In this document: positions 34,316 through 48,200 of the stretch, piece by piece
Layout: the number at the start of each line of letters is the position of its first letter
Numbering within the stretch: the first letter of the stretch is position 1
Position numbers and translations under genes: made by a program
The notes under the pieces: model-generated
Seen by the model: the letters and a program-made list of their open reading frames with translations, nothing else
Databases searched by the model: none
What the model was told of the DNA's origin: nothing
Assembly (NCBI GenBank): GCA_003049485.1
Contig: PYST01000002.1
Coordinates: forward strand, 270,603 to 334,602
DNA length: 64,000 nt
Direction of reading: 5' to 3'
Source: Ophioceras dolichostomum
Lineage: Eukaryota; Ascomycota; Sordariomycetes; Magnaporthales; Ophioceraceae

Positions 34316-35069
34316 AGGGGATGGAGCTGTGGAAGGAGGGATGTACGGATGGAGGGGTCGGAACGAGACGACTAGTGCATCTATGTTTTTAGGGCTCAGC
34401 ATTAGGCTGGCCATGTTTTCGGTGTTCTTGGGGTAGGAACAATGGTATATTCGTCACGGACGGGCGGGAAACACGGTCGGCGTTATTATATTCCCAATCG
34501 GCGGGGCGTAGTCAAGGGCAGGACCGGAGTATCATACCATCTCGAATAGAAAAGACAAGAATACACTGACGGATTGGATCATGAGAACGCTCGAATTATC
34601 ACGTTCTACTGGTATAAATGGTCGTTCAAATTTGGGTGTGTACTCCGTGTCTTCTAATTAGAGCATCCTAATTCATCTCTGTACAATCATCACGCTGTCG
34701 CCGTCGTAGTCCCTTAAGCTTTAGGGTAAGATATGAAGTGTTGCCGCTGAGCCACACTTCCGGCATCAAAAAAGGAGAGGCTATCGTCCACTCCTTGCCT
34801 GCGTTGTTCCTCTCCTCCGCCTCTTTTCGTTTTATCTCCCTCTCAGTCGTGGTGGAACCTTGGCTCGCTCCTCTCCGTGCCCAAGTTCCACTGCATAGGG
34901 GGTATCCAGCCCACACAACACGGGAGTATACAACAGGTTCAGATCGAGAATAGCAACAGCCATAGGAGCACGTTGTCGCGCCCGGCCAAGGCGAGACGTG
35001 TGCCAGAGCCCAGACCGCTCGTGCTCGATCCCTCGAACCGTCCACTGCCTGTCCAGAAAATTCGGCTCA
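34316..35069. other. Convergent 3' region, no supported gene
   Basis: About 0.75 kb between the stops of VPS37 (+) and the 364-residue hypothetical (-). No coding signal is recognisable. Confidence 0.6.
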
Positions 35070-36315
35070 CTATAATAGACTGAAGGGACTCCTCTTCATC
35101 TCTGGGCTCCTCGGGCTCATCGGTAGGGCGAAGAGGTCCTCCTCCATATCTCCCGTATCTCGTTGGGATGCGGTAGGCCGGACGGCTCCTGATGCTCCCC
35201 CTCCAATCATTGCGTCGAGAGAGGCGACTCCCCCGCCGGTTCCCGCCCCTGCGACTTGTGCGTGTCCGGCCGGCGCAGAGCTGTGGAAGGCGGCGAACGA
35301 CGACACAGCTACGTCGGCCACCCCTGGCGACAGGCTTGAGATTGCCGCTAGTCTCGAGGCTGAGTGGGATGGGTGGGTGGGTTGGTAGGTGATAGAGTAA
35401 GTTAGTATTTGCGATCTTCATGTTTGACTCCGAACCCATACGCCCGCCCTATACACCCGCCAGCCTGAGTGAATGCATTATTTAACTTCAAGAAAAATCA
35501 TGTTCTTTACCTTGAGAAGCAGCAGCCAAGTCGGTGGGGGACGTCGCCAGCTTCAACCCCTTGAGCTTCTCGCCAAGCTTGCCTACCGGAGAGCGTGGAC
35601 TTGTCGGACTCGAGGGGTTGAGGGGCGAGGCTGCTGCCCTGGAGCCAGCGCTGGGGCCGGTGACGACGAGGCCGGGGATGCCAAAGTGTGATATGATCCA
35701 CTGCTTCTCCTGCAGGGCCATCTCGAGCCCGACGCTCTCGCCGTTGGCCTTCATCTCTAGGTCTATCTCGGCCTGCAGCTCGGACAGCCGTTTCTTGGCC
35801 CAGATGGTGTGCAACACGCCCCTCGTGCCGACGTCCTGCGGGTCAACACCCAGGGCTGGGTGAAAGATGGCCGGCATTGGCTGCGTGCGAAGTTCCAGCC
35901 CGCCGGAGCCCTTCTTGCCCCTGGAAATGGTTACTAGGGGGGGTACAAGGGCCCCTGGCGGGAGCAGGAAGAAGACCCGCCGGTTCTTGCCGCTGCCGTT
36001 CTCGTCGTTCTGCGAGTCTGCGCTGTCGCGGGCCGGGAGGACGGTTGTCTTGCCCTCCCATGACACCTCCCAGTCGGCCTCTGTCGGGACCGGTCCGTTC
36101 GTAGCCCCCTCGTCGGGGGCGGTGGCCGACGCGTCCCAGTCCACCATGAGGATCTTGGTGCCCTCGTTGGTCTTCCCTGTCTCGAACTCAAAACGTGACA
36201 TGGCAAGTCCTGACGATGGTGAAGTCGGGGTCTCGACGACGTTGAGCTTCTCCGTGGCGTTCGAGGGCTCGGCGCCCGTCGAGACCGATGGGTTCGGCTT
36301 TGATGGAGCCGCCAT
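35070..36315 (-). CDS. Hypothetical protein of 364 residues, probably conserved in filamentous fungi (2 exons)
   Basis: Exons 35511-36315 and 35070-35359 join in phase 1 (donor GTAAAG, acceptor CTCAG). The N-terminal 38 residues are Ser/Thr/Pro-rich; an alternative start at MSRFEFETGKTNEGTKILMV near 36201 would drop them and begins at the first well-ordered segment. The core (about 40-220) has WEVSWEGKTTVLPA, RRVFFLLPPGALVPPLVTIS and a helix RLSELQAEIDLEMKA. The C-terminus is Ser/Pro-rich with possible phosphorylation sites (PMSPRSPEMKRSP). No named domain, signal peptide or membrane segment. The core order (beta-rich segment with LPPG, then helices) resembles conserved but uncharacterised fungal proteins, by my recollection only. 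It is divergent from the 12.6-kb spacer. Confidence 0.8.
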
Positions 36316-36549
36316 GGCTACGTTAGGTCAGGGTATGTGCCCGGGTTGGGGCTTGGGGGGTGTGCGTATATGGAATAGATTAAACAAGTAAACAAAACAA
36401 TAAAATCACGAGAAACACCAGGGGCAACGGCGAGCCGGTCTGGCTAGGAGGCGCACATGTCCGTCCGAACCGTTCGGCTGCTGCTGATCCTGCTGCTGAT
36501 GCCGCTGCTGATACTGCGAATGTACAGTGGCTCCCCCCGGCAGGAGACG

Positions 36550-36575
36550 GGCAGGTAGGCAGGTAGGCAGGTAGG
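36550..36575. repeat. GCAGGTAG tandem repeat
   Basis: About three perfect units of GGCAGGTA in the upstream region of the 364-residue gene. Confidence 0.75.
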
Positions 36576-36982
36576 AATGCTCCGAGATACGCTCCGAGGT
36601 AGGCCCCTCGGGTACAGGGAGTAGAGTAGGTAGGCTAGTAGTGCGTGACACGAAGCAGCGTCGCGGGTCTAACGGAACGACCCGACACCAATAACGCAAA
36701 TCCCTCTGAGATCAGCGAATAGCAGCGAACAGGGATGGACCGGCCAATGTAGGAAGAGAGTCTCGCACGATTCGTTCGGTTGTAGTTCGGTCGGTCGGCA
36801 GGGTGCGGCGAGCACGACTCAGCAGCAAGAAATTGATGTCAACAGGGCGGCCAGAGACGGAAGGCCGGGAGACAGTTGCAAGGCAGTTAAGGGCCGAGGA
36901 AATCAGGCGCCAAGGCAGGCAAGGTAGGCCAGGTGGCACTGGTACAGAAACAACGCGTGCTGAGCAAGCAGGCAGACAGAGA

Positions 36983-37021
36983 AACGAGGCACACGAGGCA
37001 CGACGAGGCACGACGAGGCAG
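36983..37021. repeat. ACGAGGCACG tandem repeat
   Basis: Three to four 10-base units of CGAGGCACGA, the first imperfect. Confidence 0.75.
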
Positions 37022-38745
37022 CCGGCGACCTCTGAGTAACCGCAACCTAACAGCCAACAGGCAGAGAGAAGCGTGCAGCGGGCAGCGGGTGATGTGTCGG
37101 ACCGTTAGGGAAAAATGACTTGCACGGGACAGGGCAATATATTATAAGGTGGGCCGCCCGGTTCGTCAGCCGGTAGCGATTGAAGTTTCCAAATCGTTAA
37201 TGATATGAGGTCGCATGAATTTTGCGCGTCGGAGAAAGCCAGGATGTAGGAAGAGAGATATAACCCGACTGGACGCTGCGTGGATCGGTCGGTGTTAAAG
37301 GAGAGGGGAGGGGGAATATTGACCCGAGAGAGACAGGAAGGTCAGGTTCTTCGTGACCGGACGAACCGTTCTCGCGGCACGATCTGGAAGCAAGAGGTGG
37401 ACAAATTTTGGAACCCCACAAAGTCGGGTGAAGAAATATAGAAGAGAGAAAAAAAAATGAAACGAGGATAAGTCAGGGTCAGAGTGGTAGCAGACTTCTG
37501 TCTACCACATCCGCATCGAGAGTGCGTCGGTGAAGGAGGGGTCAAGTCCAACTGACAGGAACCAGGAAGCCAAAAACTACCCCTTCGATGCTTGCTGCTG
37601 TGGAGGCGTTGCTTGCCCAGCCCACATCCCACACACACAGCACAGCACAGGGCTGGAACATCGAGTTTACAACGTAGTAAAAACCCCTCACTCGGAAGCA
37701 TCATAGGACATCGACCACTGCTGGGCAAGCAACCTCAGAACCTCAGCGGAGGGGCAACCTAACAGCACGAACGGAGTGGACGGGCAAGGCAGTCAGTCGG
37801 TCGGGTGGTCGGTCGACTCGACGGACGAAAGAAACATTCGACGGCGATTCCACTCGAATGCCGACTTGCGGCCGACTGGCCTGCATGTCCTGTCTTGTGC
37901 TTGTCATGGTGGTGGGGGATCCAATCTTTGGCAGAAAAGGAAAGGTAAAATGTCTTGGCTCAATAAAACCGAACAAAACCTGCCAGTAACCAAGGAGCTC
38001 CCAGAGCAAGCAAGGAAATACGGGAGGCCGACAAGGCCCAGAGAATAAAATGGGCAAAAACGTTATCAGCCAAAACAGCCAGGTACATTAGCTATAGGTA
38101 CCTTACCTACTTGTCTCGCGATGATGGCGAGAAAAAGCCCACAACGGGTGACAACAGTGGTGTTTATGACTGCTTGCGTGTTGAGGGCAAAAAGACAAGA
38201 AGAGAAAAAGTGTGGTTCTCGATGTTCGATGACACTCGGTCAGGAACTAAAAATAACTAAAAATAGCGACCACGGGCCCAGCCCAGAGAAGCACTTGCGG
38301 TGCTGGGCATGCTGCTGTGTGACGCTACCCACGACGGGACCGGCACATCAGTCCATCGTGCGGGCGGGCGCGGGAGGAATGGCACAGAAAGAGGGGTTGT
38401 TGAGGGGGAAGGAAGGAAGGAGGGGGGAGAGAAAGAGAATCGACGACTGACGTGTGAGGGGCGGAAGCAGCGAAAAATCGTTCTACGGCGCCTCACTTTG
38501 GGGCTGAGGTGAGAATATTGAAAATTGGAGATGAGAGAGAAAAAATGAGATGAGAGGCGGGAGCACATCTGCCACTGACGCTGCTTTCTAATAAGCAGAC
38601 GCACCCGGCCTCTCCGGGCTTTTACCAACTTGCGTCTTTCTGGCTGGCGCGTGCAGTCCTCGTCGTCGATCGTCATCTCTGACATCTGCGACTTAAACCC
38701 GTTGCCAGAAGACAATCGGTTCAGCTCCAGGACTGCTTGGCATTT

Positions 38746-38762
38746 TACCTACGGTAGGTACC
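38746..38762. repeat. Perfect inverted repeat TACCTAC-G-GTAGGTA
   Basis: Seven-base arms around one central base, followed by CC that extends it to GGTACC. Another copy of the intergenic palindrome vocabulary. Confidence 0.75.
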
Positions 38763-39242
38763 GAACCTAGCAGTTCTTACCATTCATTCCCCCCATCGCG
38801 TCGGGTTTTCAAGGCTCCTAGTATTCGATGAGGAAAGCAGTCTGTCCGTCGAGCGAGCGATGGATGGCAGACGCATCTCCTGACGGCACCGATTATCCCT
38901 CCGTCGCACACGGTCGAGCCGGCGTTGCTCGTCCGCTCTGCCCGAGATTGGACGATATCTGATGCGACGCCATGCTTGCCATGCTTGGCGGAAAGCACAT
39001 GCGCGGGCTCGGGCTCCAAAAGGTCCTCCCGCGTTGTGGCTATTGGACAATTCTCTGGGGCTGCCTTGGATGGTAACACTCTTTTTTGCCTTCTATCCCA
39101 CCGGCAACTAGCCAATGCGCTTTGGTGGAGGGTAGGATGCCTCGGCAAGCCAATTGAGCAGCGAGCAGGCAGATACTGACTTTTGAGGGGAGGATCTGCG
39201 GCTGACGGGAAGAACCCTGTGAGGGACTTGGTCTTCCCGTGC

Positions 39243-39590
39243 AGCGAGAAGGGAAAAAAAAGAAAAGAAAAAGGAAGGAAAGCAAAGAGAGGAGAGAGAA
39301 CAAAGAAAGATGACGAAAAATGCCCCCAAAAATAACAGATCGAAATCGACCCCGGTTGGAGACACCGACGGATACGGGGGCCTTGTTCTGGCATGCCCGG
39401 TGGTGATGACTGGCATCTGCTGGTGCCCGGCAAGGCGGGGCTAACCACGGGTGACGGGCCATCCGATCCGGCCGAACGCACGAAAGCGCCGGAGAATTTT
39501 CTTTTCTTTCTTCTTCTTTCTTGCTTCTTGGCCTCCTGCACTGCTTCTTTTCTTTTTATTGTTTGCATCGTTTCTCTTCCTCTTGTGTTA
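39243..39590. repeat. Polypurine tract followed by polypyrimidine tract
   Basis: About 70 bases of nearly pure A/G (39243-39318) and about 60-90 bases of nearly pure C/T (39497-39590) on the same strand, separated by about 180 bases. Confidence 0.65.
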
Positions 39591-40071
39591 CCTTTCCGCT
39601 TTTAACCCTGGCCCTGGTCCTGGCCCTGGAGCCCGTGGAACCCCCCGGACGCTAGCTAGCCAAAGCTGAAAGGAGCTGAAGCCCACGCGGGAGGAAGCCA
39701 CAAACACACCAAAGCACTTTCTGTCTCGTGCATTGGAATGTTCCTGGAGCTGGCAAACGCCACGAGAGGACCGGTTGGCCAGTTACAGGCATGCGAAGCC
39801 AACCGCAATCTCCTCGTAACAAACCTAAAACCCCCGGGCTCAGATCAGTGAAATGAGACAGAGACCATTTGGCGGAGATGGAGGGGTGAGGGCATGAAGG
39901 CAGAAGAAGAAGAAGAAAGAAAAAATGAGGAGATCAGGGGGCCACGACAGTCGAGAAGACGAATAGAGGAGGAACCCAAAGCACCTGACGAGGAAACACG
40001 AAGAAACAAAACAGCGTACCAGTCATGCCTGCACATCTCGGTGGATGCGTTGTTTCACAGGCAATTCCGCC

Positions 40072-40114
40072 TCCGCCGCCGCCGCCGCCGCCGCCGCCGC
40101 CCGGCGCGCGCCGG
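40072..40114. repeat. (CCG)n microsatellite and adjoining GC palindrome
   Basis: Nine to ten CCG units (40073-40101) run directly into the perfect 14-base palindrome CCGGCGCGCGCCGG (40101-40114). Confidence 0.85.
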
Positions 40115-42191
40115 AACTGCGCAGGGTTCTTTCTAATCTACCGCTAACGCGGACAAGGGCTTTCGTCAAATAGATAGAAAGATCTCAGGGCGGTAAGTCG
40201 TGTGTTCACGTCGGGTCGTGGGTCGTGAGAGAGGGGGAGTGAAAAATGGACCAGGGCGAGGACGGAGTAAAAGCAAAAGCATCAGTACTAGGTATGCAAG
40301 GTAAGTTTCACCTACTACGTACTCACATGAGTGGGCGAGGAGGTTGTCTGATACTCTCAAGGTTCTTTCGCAGAATGAGGAATTCCACCGCAGCCCGGCC
40401 CGGGTCTCGTAATGAGAGTGTCTAAGAGGCACAGGGAGAGGGAGCGACGTCGGGAGGGAGTGCCGTTCCATCTCATGAACCTGTGCGTACCTTACCTACT
40501 CGTTCTGACCCTGTGGTGGCATTTCAGGGGCCGAGTGACCTCCTTTCAAATACCCCGAGCAGCCTTCTCTTGTTATCCCGGTCGCTTTTACTTCTCCTTC
40601 TAATCCTTAGGCAACGAAGCCCCCCTTAGAGCAAGTGCGTGCCAGTAGCATTGGGGGCCATTGCGACAGGTTAACCTCATTTATGATGGATGGTTCGGAT
40701 GGTTCGGCTGTTCAAGGAACCGCGCACCGGCCCAGAGGAAGGAAGAAAGGGCATCCAATTTCTCATCGATTTCGCATCTCGTCGTCGCCGACTCATCCTC
40801 CCAAGGCGGAGTGAACAGAAGCGAGCGACAACGTATGGCTGGCTGTGGTTTCGGTCGGTTATCTTTAGACCCCGAACCTAAGTAAAGATTGCAGCTGAGG
40901 ACGCAAACAGGAGATGAATACCGCCAAAAGAGAGGGGATTGGACTAAAAAAAAAAGGAGCAAACGAGACCGTTCACGGGGCAGCTTTCGCCTCCATCCAG
41001 CTCCAGTCGCGGGGGCGGCTCAACACACCGCTCGCTCAAGTCGACAGCGGACCTTTCTCGCCCGTACGCAACGTGGTTGGAAGGGGAGAAAGAACAAAGA
41101 GGGAATAGCAAAGTGGCAGCTTTCCTTGGCGCCCGTATTCGGCAGACATCATGGGGCAATATCGAAGTTCCATCGCAAGTGGCCATCGGACCGAAAGGGA
41201 GAACAAAAACAGCAAACAGCACAGGACAGCGCAGCATTCAGGACTGAAGACGCAAGGCAGGCGCAGGACTACTAGCACCGGCCAACAGGGCGCGTTACAA
41301 TCTGCAGCGCAGTCAGTGTAGCGCGGCGCCGCCGGACTTCCAGCAAGCTAGGCGCTGCTCTATCACCCCCTGACGTCCCAACGCCCATCGAGGAGGAGCG
41401 TTATCTGACAGTCCGTTGGGTCTGCTGGTGAGCAAATGGTATGGTGGACGAAGATGAAACGGATGATTTCCTGTGCGATAAAATGCGGAGAATCCGAAGA
41501 AGGGTCCCCAGTGCAGTTCATCCATCGTCGCCAACCAGATCGGGTATGATGGTCGATGATAACCCAGTCCGTCACTCCGTGGCACTCGCCTCATTTCAGT
41601 TTCCGGGCCCTGACAGACAGGACAGACTTGTACTGTGGTATCGACTCGTTCGTCGCTCGTCTCGTCTCTTCCCTACTGTGCAGGTAAGTGTGAGCCTACG
41701 ATTAGGGAGGCACGCGCGCGCGCACGTTCACGGCGCCGAACCAGGCCCGATTTCTGAAGGCCCGCTCTTCGGCGATGGTGGCGGTGGGCCTCGTTGGTTC
41801 CAGACCTCTACGTAGTTGTAGGGATCTGTCTTCTCGCCGACTGACTGACGAGAAGGAAGCACGTGTGGTTCGGCGGCTCTCCTTATCTCGCAAGGGAGTG
41901 GAGACAGAGGAGTTCCCAACAAGCATTCCCCGTGGCTCTAGACAGGCGCCGATGGGGTAGAACGCAGTAAGGCCGGTTGCGGCCGACCACACCGCCGTCA
42001 GCAACAGCAGCAAACAGCCGCCGCTACAAGAAAAGCAGCGATAAACATGTGGGCATACCAGGACGGCGGGCCGAATCGACATGGTGTCTCATCATAATGA
42101 ATGGCCTTTCTGCTTTTTTAGGAGGCAGTGCCTTACGCAATAATGGGCTCTCCTGTGCGTGTGTGGGCATGGGCGCCTGATACACACATAT

Positions 42192-42213
42192 GTAGGTAGG
42201 TACCGTAGGTACC
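42192..42213. repeat. GTAGGTACC repeated palindrome copy
   Basis: GTAGGTAGGTACC immediately followed by GTAGGTACC; each contains the palindrome GGTACC. Confidence 0.7.
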
Positions 42214-45200
42214 TGCACAGAAAGAGCAACGGCGACACAACTGTACCACTCCCCTGCGTCTTGGAGGAAGCGGGTTTGGGAGTTGAGGCAGGCAGGCGTT
42301 ACCTAGGCTGGCAGGCGAGCGGGAAAAGCAGCCAAGTAGTCGCACAGCACCATCGTCGGCGCCGGAGACGAGATGTCTCAACTCTCGACCCCCAGCGCGC
42401 GTGTGTGCCTGTGTGCCTCCTCGCCAAGCAACTCCGCCCGATAGAGACAAAAGTAGGGCGTGACGCTTGACAGAGAAGGGCGAGCGGGCGGGCGCAAGGG
42501 GTGGGGGTTCACAGAGAGGGGAGGGGGATGAAGGCATGTCAGCAGCTAAAAAAGTTCAAGCCTCACTCATGGTTCATCATCACTTCACCCTTCTGGCTTG
42601 TTCCTCCCGGAGTAGCTAGAGCAGATAGGGTTAGCACGTCATCAAGGACGGCGTGGTTGGTGGCTCACCGCGATACCCTGCCCTGGCTTTGGCGGACCTT
42701 CAGGTTGCGCTGCCCCTCAAGTACAGGTGGGAAAGAAAGAAAAAAGAAGAAAAAATAGCGGGAGCCTTGTCTGCGCCTGGACGGTGGGTGTTCTGTTGGG
42801 TGACGGCGGTGGTATGTGTGTGACATGTGTGCGTGCGTGTGCGCGTATCAGGCCTGTGTGTGCTGTTCTGTCGGAAAGAGAGCACGAAAAGGGGGTCTAC
42901 GGCCGGGTCTGGCGGCCAATCGCTCCGGGCCTTTGCGAAGTCCAGAACGGGAACATTCAAGACTGACCGGAGAAGGGCCGGGCCAACGATTCAGGTTATC
43001 ACCACATCTCCCTTTCCATTTCGTGCGAGAATTCATCCCACTCCTTTGGTCAGCCGGGTCGGATGAGGACGCGAATCGGAGCGGACCAAATTTTCTACAT
43101 ATGTATCTTGATTAGGAGGCTCACCTCTTCTGTTTCCTTTGTCATCGCCAATATGTTGGTATCAAATGGCGTTTTTGCGTTGGGCTATGCTATGATTGAT
43201 GCTTTTTGGCGTAATTGCGGTCACGGCGAATATTCGGAGAAAAAAATCCACGCATGTGTACTCCGTAAGCTTCCAACATTCGCGCATGAGATGCGGCTAG
43301 GTTGTAGTAGGTGCAGGCAATGATCTCGACTTGTTCTTTTTTCCTTGATCGTGTCATTGATGATCTTCGCTTTATTCCCACATGCGCAGGCACAGTTTAC
43401 GAATCAGTCGGTCGTTTTCCCTCGTCAGTCGTTGTCGTCGACATTCTGCAAAGGCAGGCTTGGCCGGATGGCTGGCTGGCTGGCTGGCTGGGTGCATGCA
43501 GATATCTCCATTCGCTATACCGCGATGGAGATTGGCTAGCCTGACAACCTGGTTGGCGAGATCAGGAATGATGGAGCGAGATGCGGGGACAAAAGAGAGG
43601 GCCGCCGTCGGAGCCGTCGGAGCTTCTGCTTTGGTGGCCCCCACAAAAGATTGGAGGGATCTTGATGGGATCTTGGGAACGGGCTCTGTGCGCCGTGACG
43701 TGGGTATTGTTGCAGGCTTTTTGAGGGACGAGGAATGCTTGATGGGAATGTGCGCGTGGACTTAGGGCGTGATTCTGGTGGTGCGCTTCTCGCATTTCTT
43801 GGGCTCTGCTGGGCACGCCAACAGGGGGTAGTTGCCAGCAAAACTACGGTACCTACCCACTATGGTCAGAATTCGGAGTGACCTTCCGCCCCTGTGGCCT
43901 CCCTGCTCTCCCCACGTCCATAAAAAACGCCACCAAAGAGCCCATGCCATCAGGGGACAAGCCCGACAGGCCAGTCGTTACCGCCATCTCGGTCCTTCCC
44001 TCAAACTATCTGCACGCTGCTCCGCTCGATCCGACCCCGGGGTGGCGACTTGTTTGGGGAAAGAAGACTTGAAGATTGGGGAAGAATAACACGAGCCAAC
44101 ATGAACAAGGAACGTGCCAAAAGCCAAAAGAGGCTCTTCCTTTGCTTCCAAAAAGCCTAACTTTATCGACACGCACTGTTTATTACCACCTCCATGTTTT
44201 GCCACCCATATCGTTGACAAGTCCTCCCGTCCTTCGGCGAATAAAAACGATACTATCGGGATAGTTCAACCTCTTGAAGCACGGCCTTCCTGGCTGGACT
44301 CCCACCACAGACCTTCTAATAATATAGGGGGATACCTGCGTCATGTGGTTCTCCCACTATGGCGTCGTACGGGATACCGACAACTCATCTGTCCATCCAT
44401 AACAAAACAGTGTATTGTGCATACGACATAATAGAGTCATGGATAGACAATACATATGTAAGCAGCCCCTGAGCATCGCGAAGGCATGACGAAAGTAAGG
44501 CAACCTAAGACTTTCAACTGCCGAGTAACCCTCTCGTGATCAGCACTACAAGGGCGCGACGGGCCGAACTCGTTCGTTGTACGCACCTCCTACACCTACT
44601 CAGTGGGTGGTGTTTGGAGTTTGGATGCTGTACAACTACCTGCGAAAAAAAAGGCATAGTATTATTGCGCATGCTGCAGTTCCAAGTCCCAACCCTCCCA
44701 GCCCTGCCCCTTTCGGCTCGTGTCGACTCTAGCACAATCTTCAACGCAACTGACGATCTCTCATTCTCTCTGAAGCTTGTTCTCGGGAGTCCAAGAGGTG
44801 GCGCTTCTTGGAAGGGCCTGCAAGCCTGGGTCCCTGAACTACAAGCCGGCTACGACTGCCTCCTCCGACGCTTGCTGATTCTGCTTTTGCTTCACTTCTA
44901 CAAAGGTATACACGTACCCCTACTATGTATGGTTTGCCAGCTTAGTCTCGAGGTAGGTAGCCAGATAAAGAGGTACCTCGCGCTGCGCCGGCAGGTCCAC
45001 CCGTGTCCCTCCCTGCCTTGCTTTTGCGGTGTATCGCAGAAATTACCCTCATGTACCATAAACGACGTGGGACGGGTAGGCTCTGGTACTCTGCTATATA
45101 GTGGCAAGTGCCGCTCCAAGGGGTTGGACGAGAAAACTCCCGAGCCTGTTGCATCCGTAAATTTGCAGATAGAAACAGAGAGAAGAGGGAAGGGGAAGAA

Positions 45201-48200
45201 CCTTCCCCCCCTCCACCCCCTCTCACCCTCCTCCAAAAACTGTTTGACGGGATAAATAATTAAAAGAGCAAACACGGGACTGTTCATATGAGGATGGGCG
45301 ATGAGCGAAGCAGCTGCTGAGAGGCTAAGTAGGCTATAGGACAAGGTGGATAGGCAGGCATGTACACAAGGTAGGTACTCACTACCTCCCAGAGTACATA
45401 TGGTTATGCAACAACCGCCCGACGAAACATGGCCTGCCAGTGATCGACATTCATGTAAGCCAGAATGCCGCCCTGCCTAATGCTGATCAGTTGTTTCCGG
45501 CCGAGTGCCCCGAACCACTTTGGTACCTGTGACCCTTGTGACTGGTGCAGCACCAGAGATGACAGAGATGAGCAGGAGCAAGGGAGAGGCAGGGAAAACC
45601 CGTGTAGCTACTGAGCCAGCATGAGTAGAGCAGCAACGGCATAGAAAAATGCAGATAAGAAGAGGGGGAGACAAGCAAAACAGAAAGAGAAAAAAAAGGG
45701 AGGAGTCTAGCTACCGGAGATGGTCGGATTGCCTCTGTCTTGTTCCGCTGGTTCAGCCCTCGTGGCATGTAGTTGCACATAGCGCTCGAACGGGGACGAC
45801 GGCGGCCTAGATTTGTTCACTCGCCCTTTGCTTTTCCGCTAGCCCTTGTTTTTCGGTGGCATTTTTTGCGAGCGACGACCAGCCGAGCCGGGCACGCCGC
45901 AACGCCGCGAATTTCTCAGACAATTCGTTCCACAATCGTTCCGCGGGCAACCCCATTCCACGATAGGGATTGTCATTTTGCAGCTGCTTCTTCTTGCTTC
46001 TTCCTTTCTTTTGGGTTTTGGTTGGGCTGAATTCGAACTCGAACCCGGCATGAACCAACGAGAGACACTAGCACTCGCAGAAGGAAGGATATGCCAGAAC
46101 ATAATAAAAAAGAGAAGCAAAAGCAAATAAGGGGGTCATGCTGTCTGTCGGAGACAGATAGCGGCGGCAATGCTTATTTCTCTGACACCCCTGTCGCTTG
46201 TATCTCTTGTGTGCCTCTTGTGTATCTTGACTCTCTTGGCTCGAGAGAGAGGCTCCGATTCTCGACTCTGCTCACCTTTTTTCTCCTTGTTGTTGTTAGT
46301 CTGATGAATGAAGGTGAAGAGGAAGGAAGCAGAGGACCGGCACCAGACCGGCCAGGGAGGGAAAAAGAGGAATGGATGACCACGAGTGGGGTGTTGGGGG
46401 GGGGGACAAAAAAAGGGGTACAAACTCATCCGAAGTTCCAGACTCATCATCTGTCTGGCCGGGCGGCCGGTGATGAATTGGGTGGTATGGCTGGTGAGTG
46501 TTTCCTTTTTGGCTGGCTACCCGGCTAAATTGTGAGCTGCGGGCTCGATGTGGCAGCGTGGCTCCGTGGCTCGTCGGCGCCGAAGTGCCCAACCACTGGT
46601 GGAAAAGGGTCGAGGTACATACTCTGTATCATGACGGGTACATCGTGATTCCCGTCCGTGATTGTAGTGATGGCAGTGGTGGTGATGATGATATCCCGTC
46701 TGCGCATATGGTCGACTGGGATGAGGGTCTCGCGTGCTGGCCTTGCTCAATCCCTCATACACAATACCTGCTCCCTGCCACTGCGTATTATGTTGCAAGG
46801 TACTCGTATCTTGCTACTTGCTGTCCCCCTCTCCTCCCACTCTCCCCCTCTCCCCCTCTCTTACACTCTCCAAGCAATTCGCAATCTGGACGATCGCGTG
46901 TCTGCTGGGTTTTGCGGGTTGCGGACTGCGATTGCGCAGATGAAGTACCGAGTACCTCCGGGCCGGTTGCGATGGTACATTCTTTCTCTGGTAAGGTCTA
47001 ACAGCAGGCTGGTCTCCCTCCGCTCATCAACAAGTCGGTTCACATTGAACATTTCGGTGCAAAACCCGACCTGCCCAACAAGCAGGGCCGAATTGAGATC
47101 TGTTTGTCTGGGGGGGCGTTGGATGGGATGGATGGGGAAAAAGGTACATCCAATTAAAGCGAGGAGGCCGTCGCAGGAATGCACCGTCGGCCCAATAGGG
47201 AAATACTCGGTCTTTCATCGTTATCGCTCCCCATTCCGAGGTACCCAGCTATTTTGGCTAGCAAGCGGCGCTGTCATTGCGTGAAAGGCGAAGGGGGAAA
47301 AGCTGTGGCTCGACCCTCTGCCAGTGGACTCTGGCCCGATGGCTCTCCACTATTACGCCGGCCAAACCGCCGTGGTCCATCCATGATCCATCTCGAATTT
47401 GACCACACACCCACGACCACCCCCCTTCCACAGGTGCGAGCCCAGAGAGCAGCCCTCTTACTTTTGCCCTCCTATCTATCTCGCTCTCACGCTCACACTC
47501 ACTTCCCGTCCCTCCGTTCGAAACAACGTGCGATCCACCACAACCAAAGAAAAAAAGAGGAAGACGCCGCGATCCCATCACTGATCCCCCTCCGACAAAA
47601 AAATCCGTCCCCCCAAAATTCCCGCGTGTAGCGTGCGTCCTAGCGCTGGGAGCCTTCAAGGTTTCTCGTCGCTATTCTCCCTCCCCCCACACCCTACAGT
47701 GTGTCCCCAAACAGCCAAACAGGGACCAATTATCACCGTGCTCTCCCGCCGTCGGGAGCTGTGTTAGCGACCGGGCGCACTCCGGCCAACTTTGTCTCTC
47801 AGACTTTCTTTCCTTGTTGCCCTTGCAATTCTTTTTCCTTGCCTACCTTACATACAGCATACATCTGCATACAAACTGCTCCTCCTGCAGTTCCACCGCG
47901 CGCTCACACAAAAGAAGTCGGGGCAGCACGGGCGCAACCTGCGAGTCGTGGAGTGCGACCTGGACGTCTTGTTGCATCTGTTGGAGACGGTCGTGTGTGT
48001 TGGGTGTTGTGGGCGCTGTGGATCACTATTTCTTTTTCTTGCTGCCTCACACTCCGCAAGCAGGCAGGATACGACTTCTGTCCTCCGCCCTCCTGCCTCT
48101 TCCCGCCGTCGCCCTTGGATCTGCCGACATAATAATACCACGCAAATTCCCGGCGAAACCACTCTGGTGCTCCCGATTCCTCTCGTCCTCTCGTCGTTTT

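Noticed and set aside
38777..39568. Minus-strand ORF of 263 codons in the gene-free spacer
   Set aside because: No recognised motif, spans the polypurine tract and has no splice or codon signature; treated as chance.
44536..45255. Plus-strand ORF of 239 codons in the spacer
   Set aside because: Leu/Cys-rich noise, contains intergenic palindrome words and no homology pattern.
46020..46060. TTCGAA-type words resembling tRNA T-arm near 46030
   Set aside because: No cloverleaf on either strand; short inverted repeat only.
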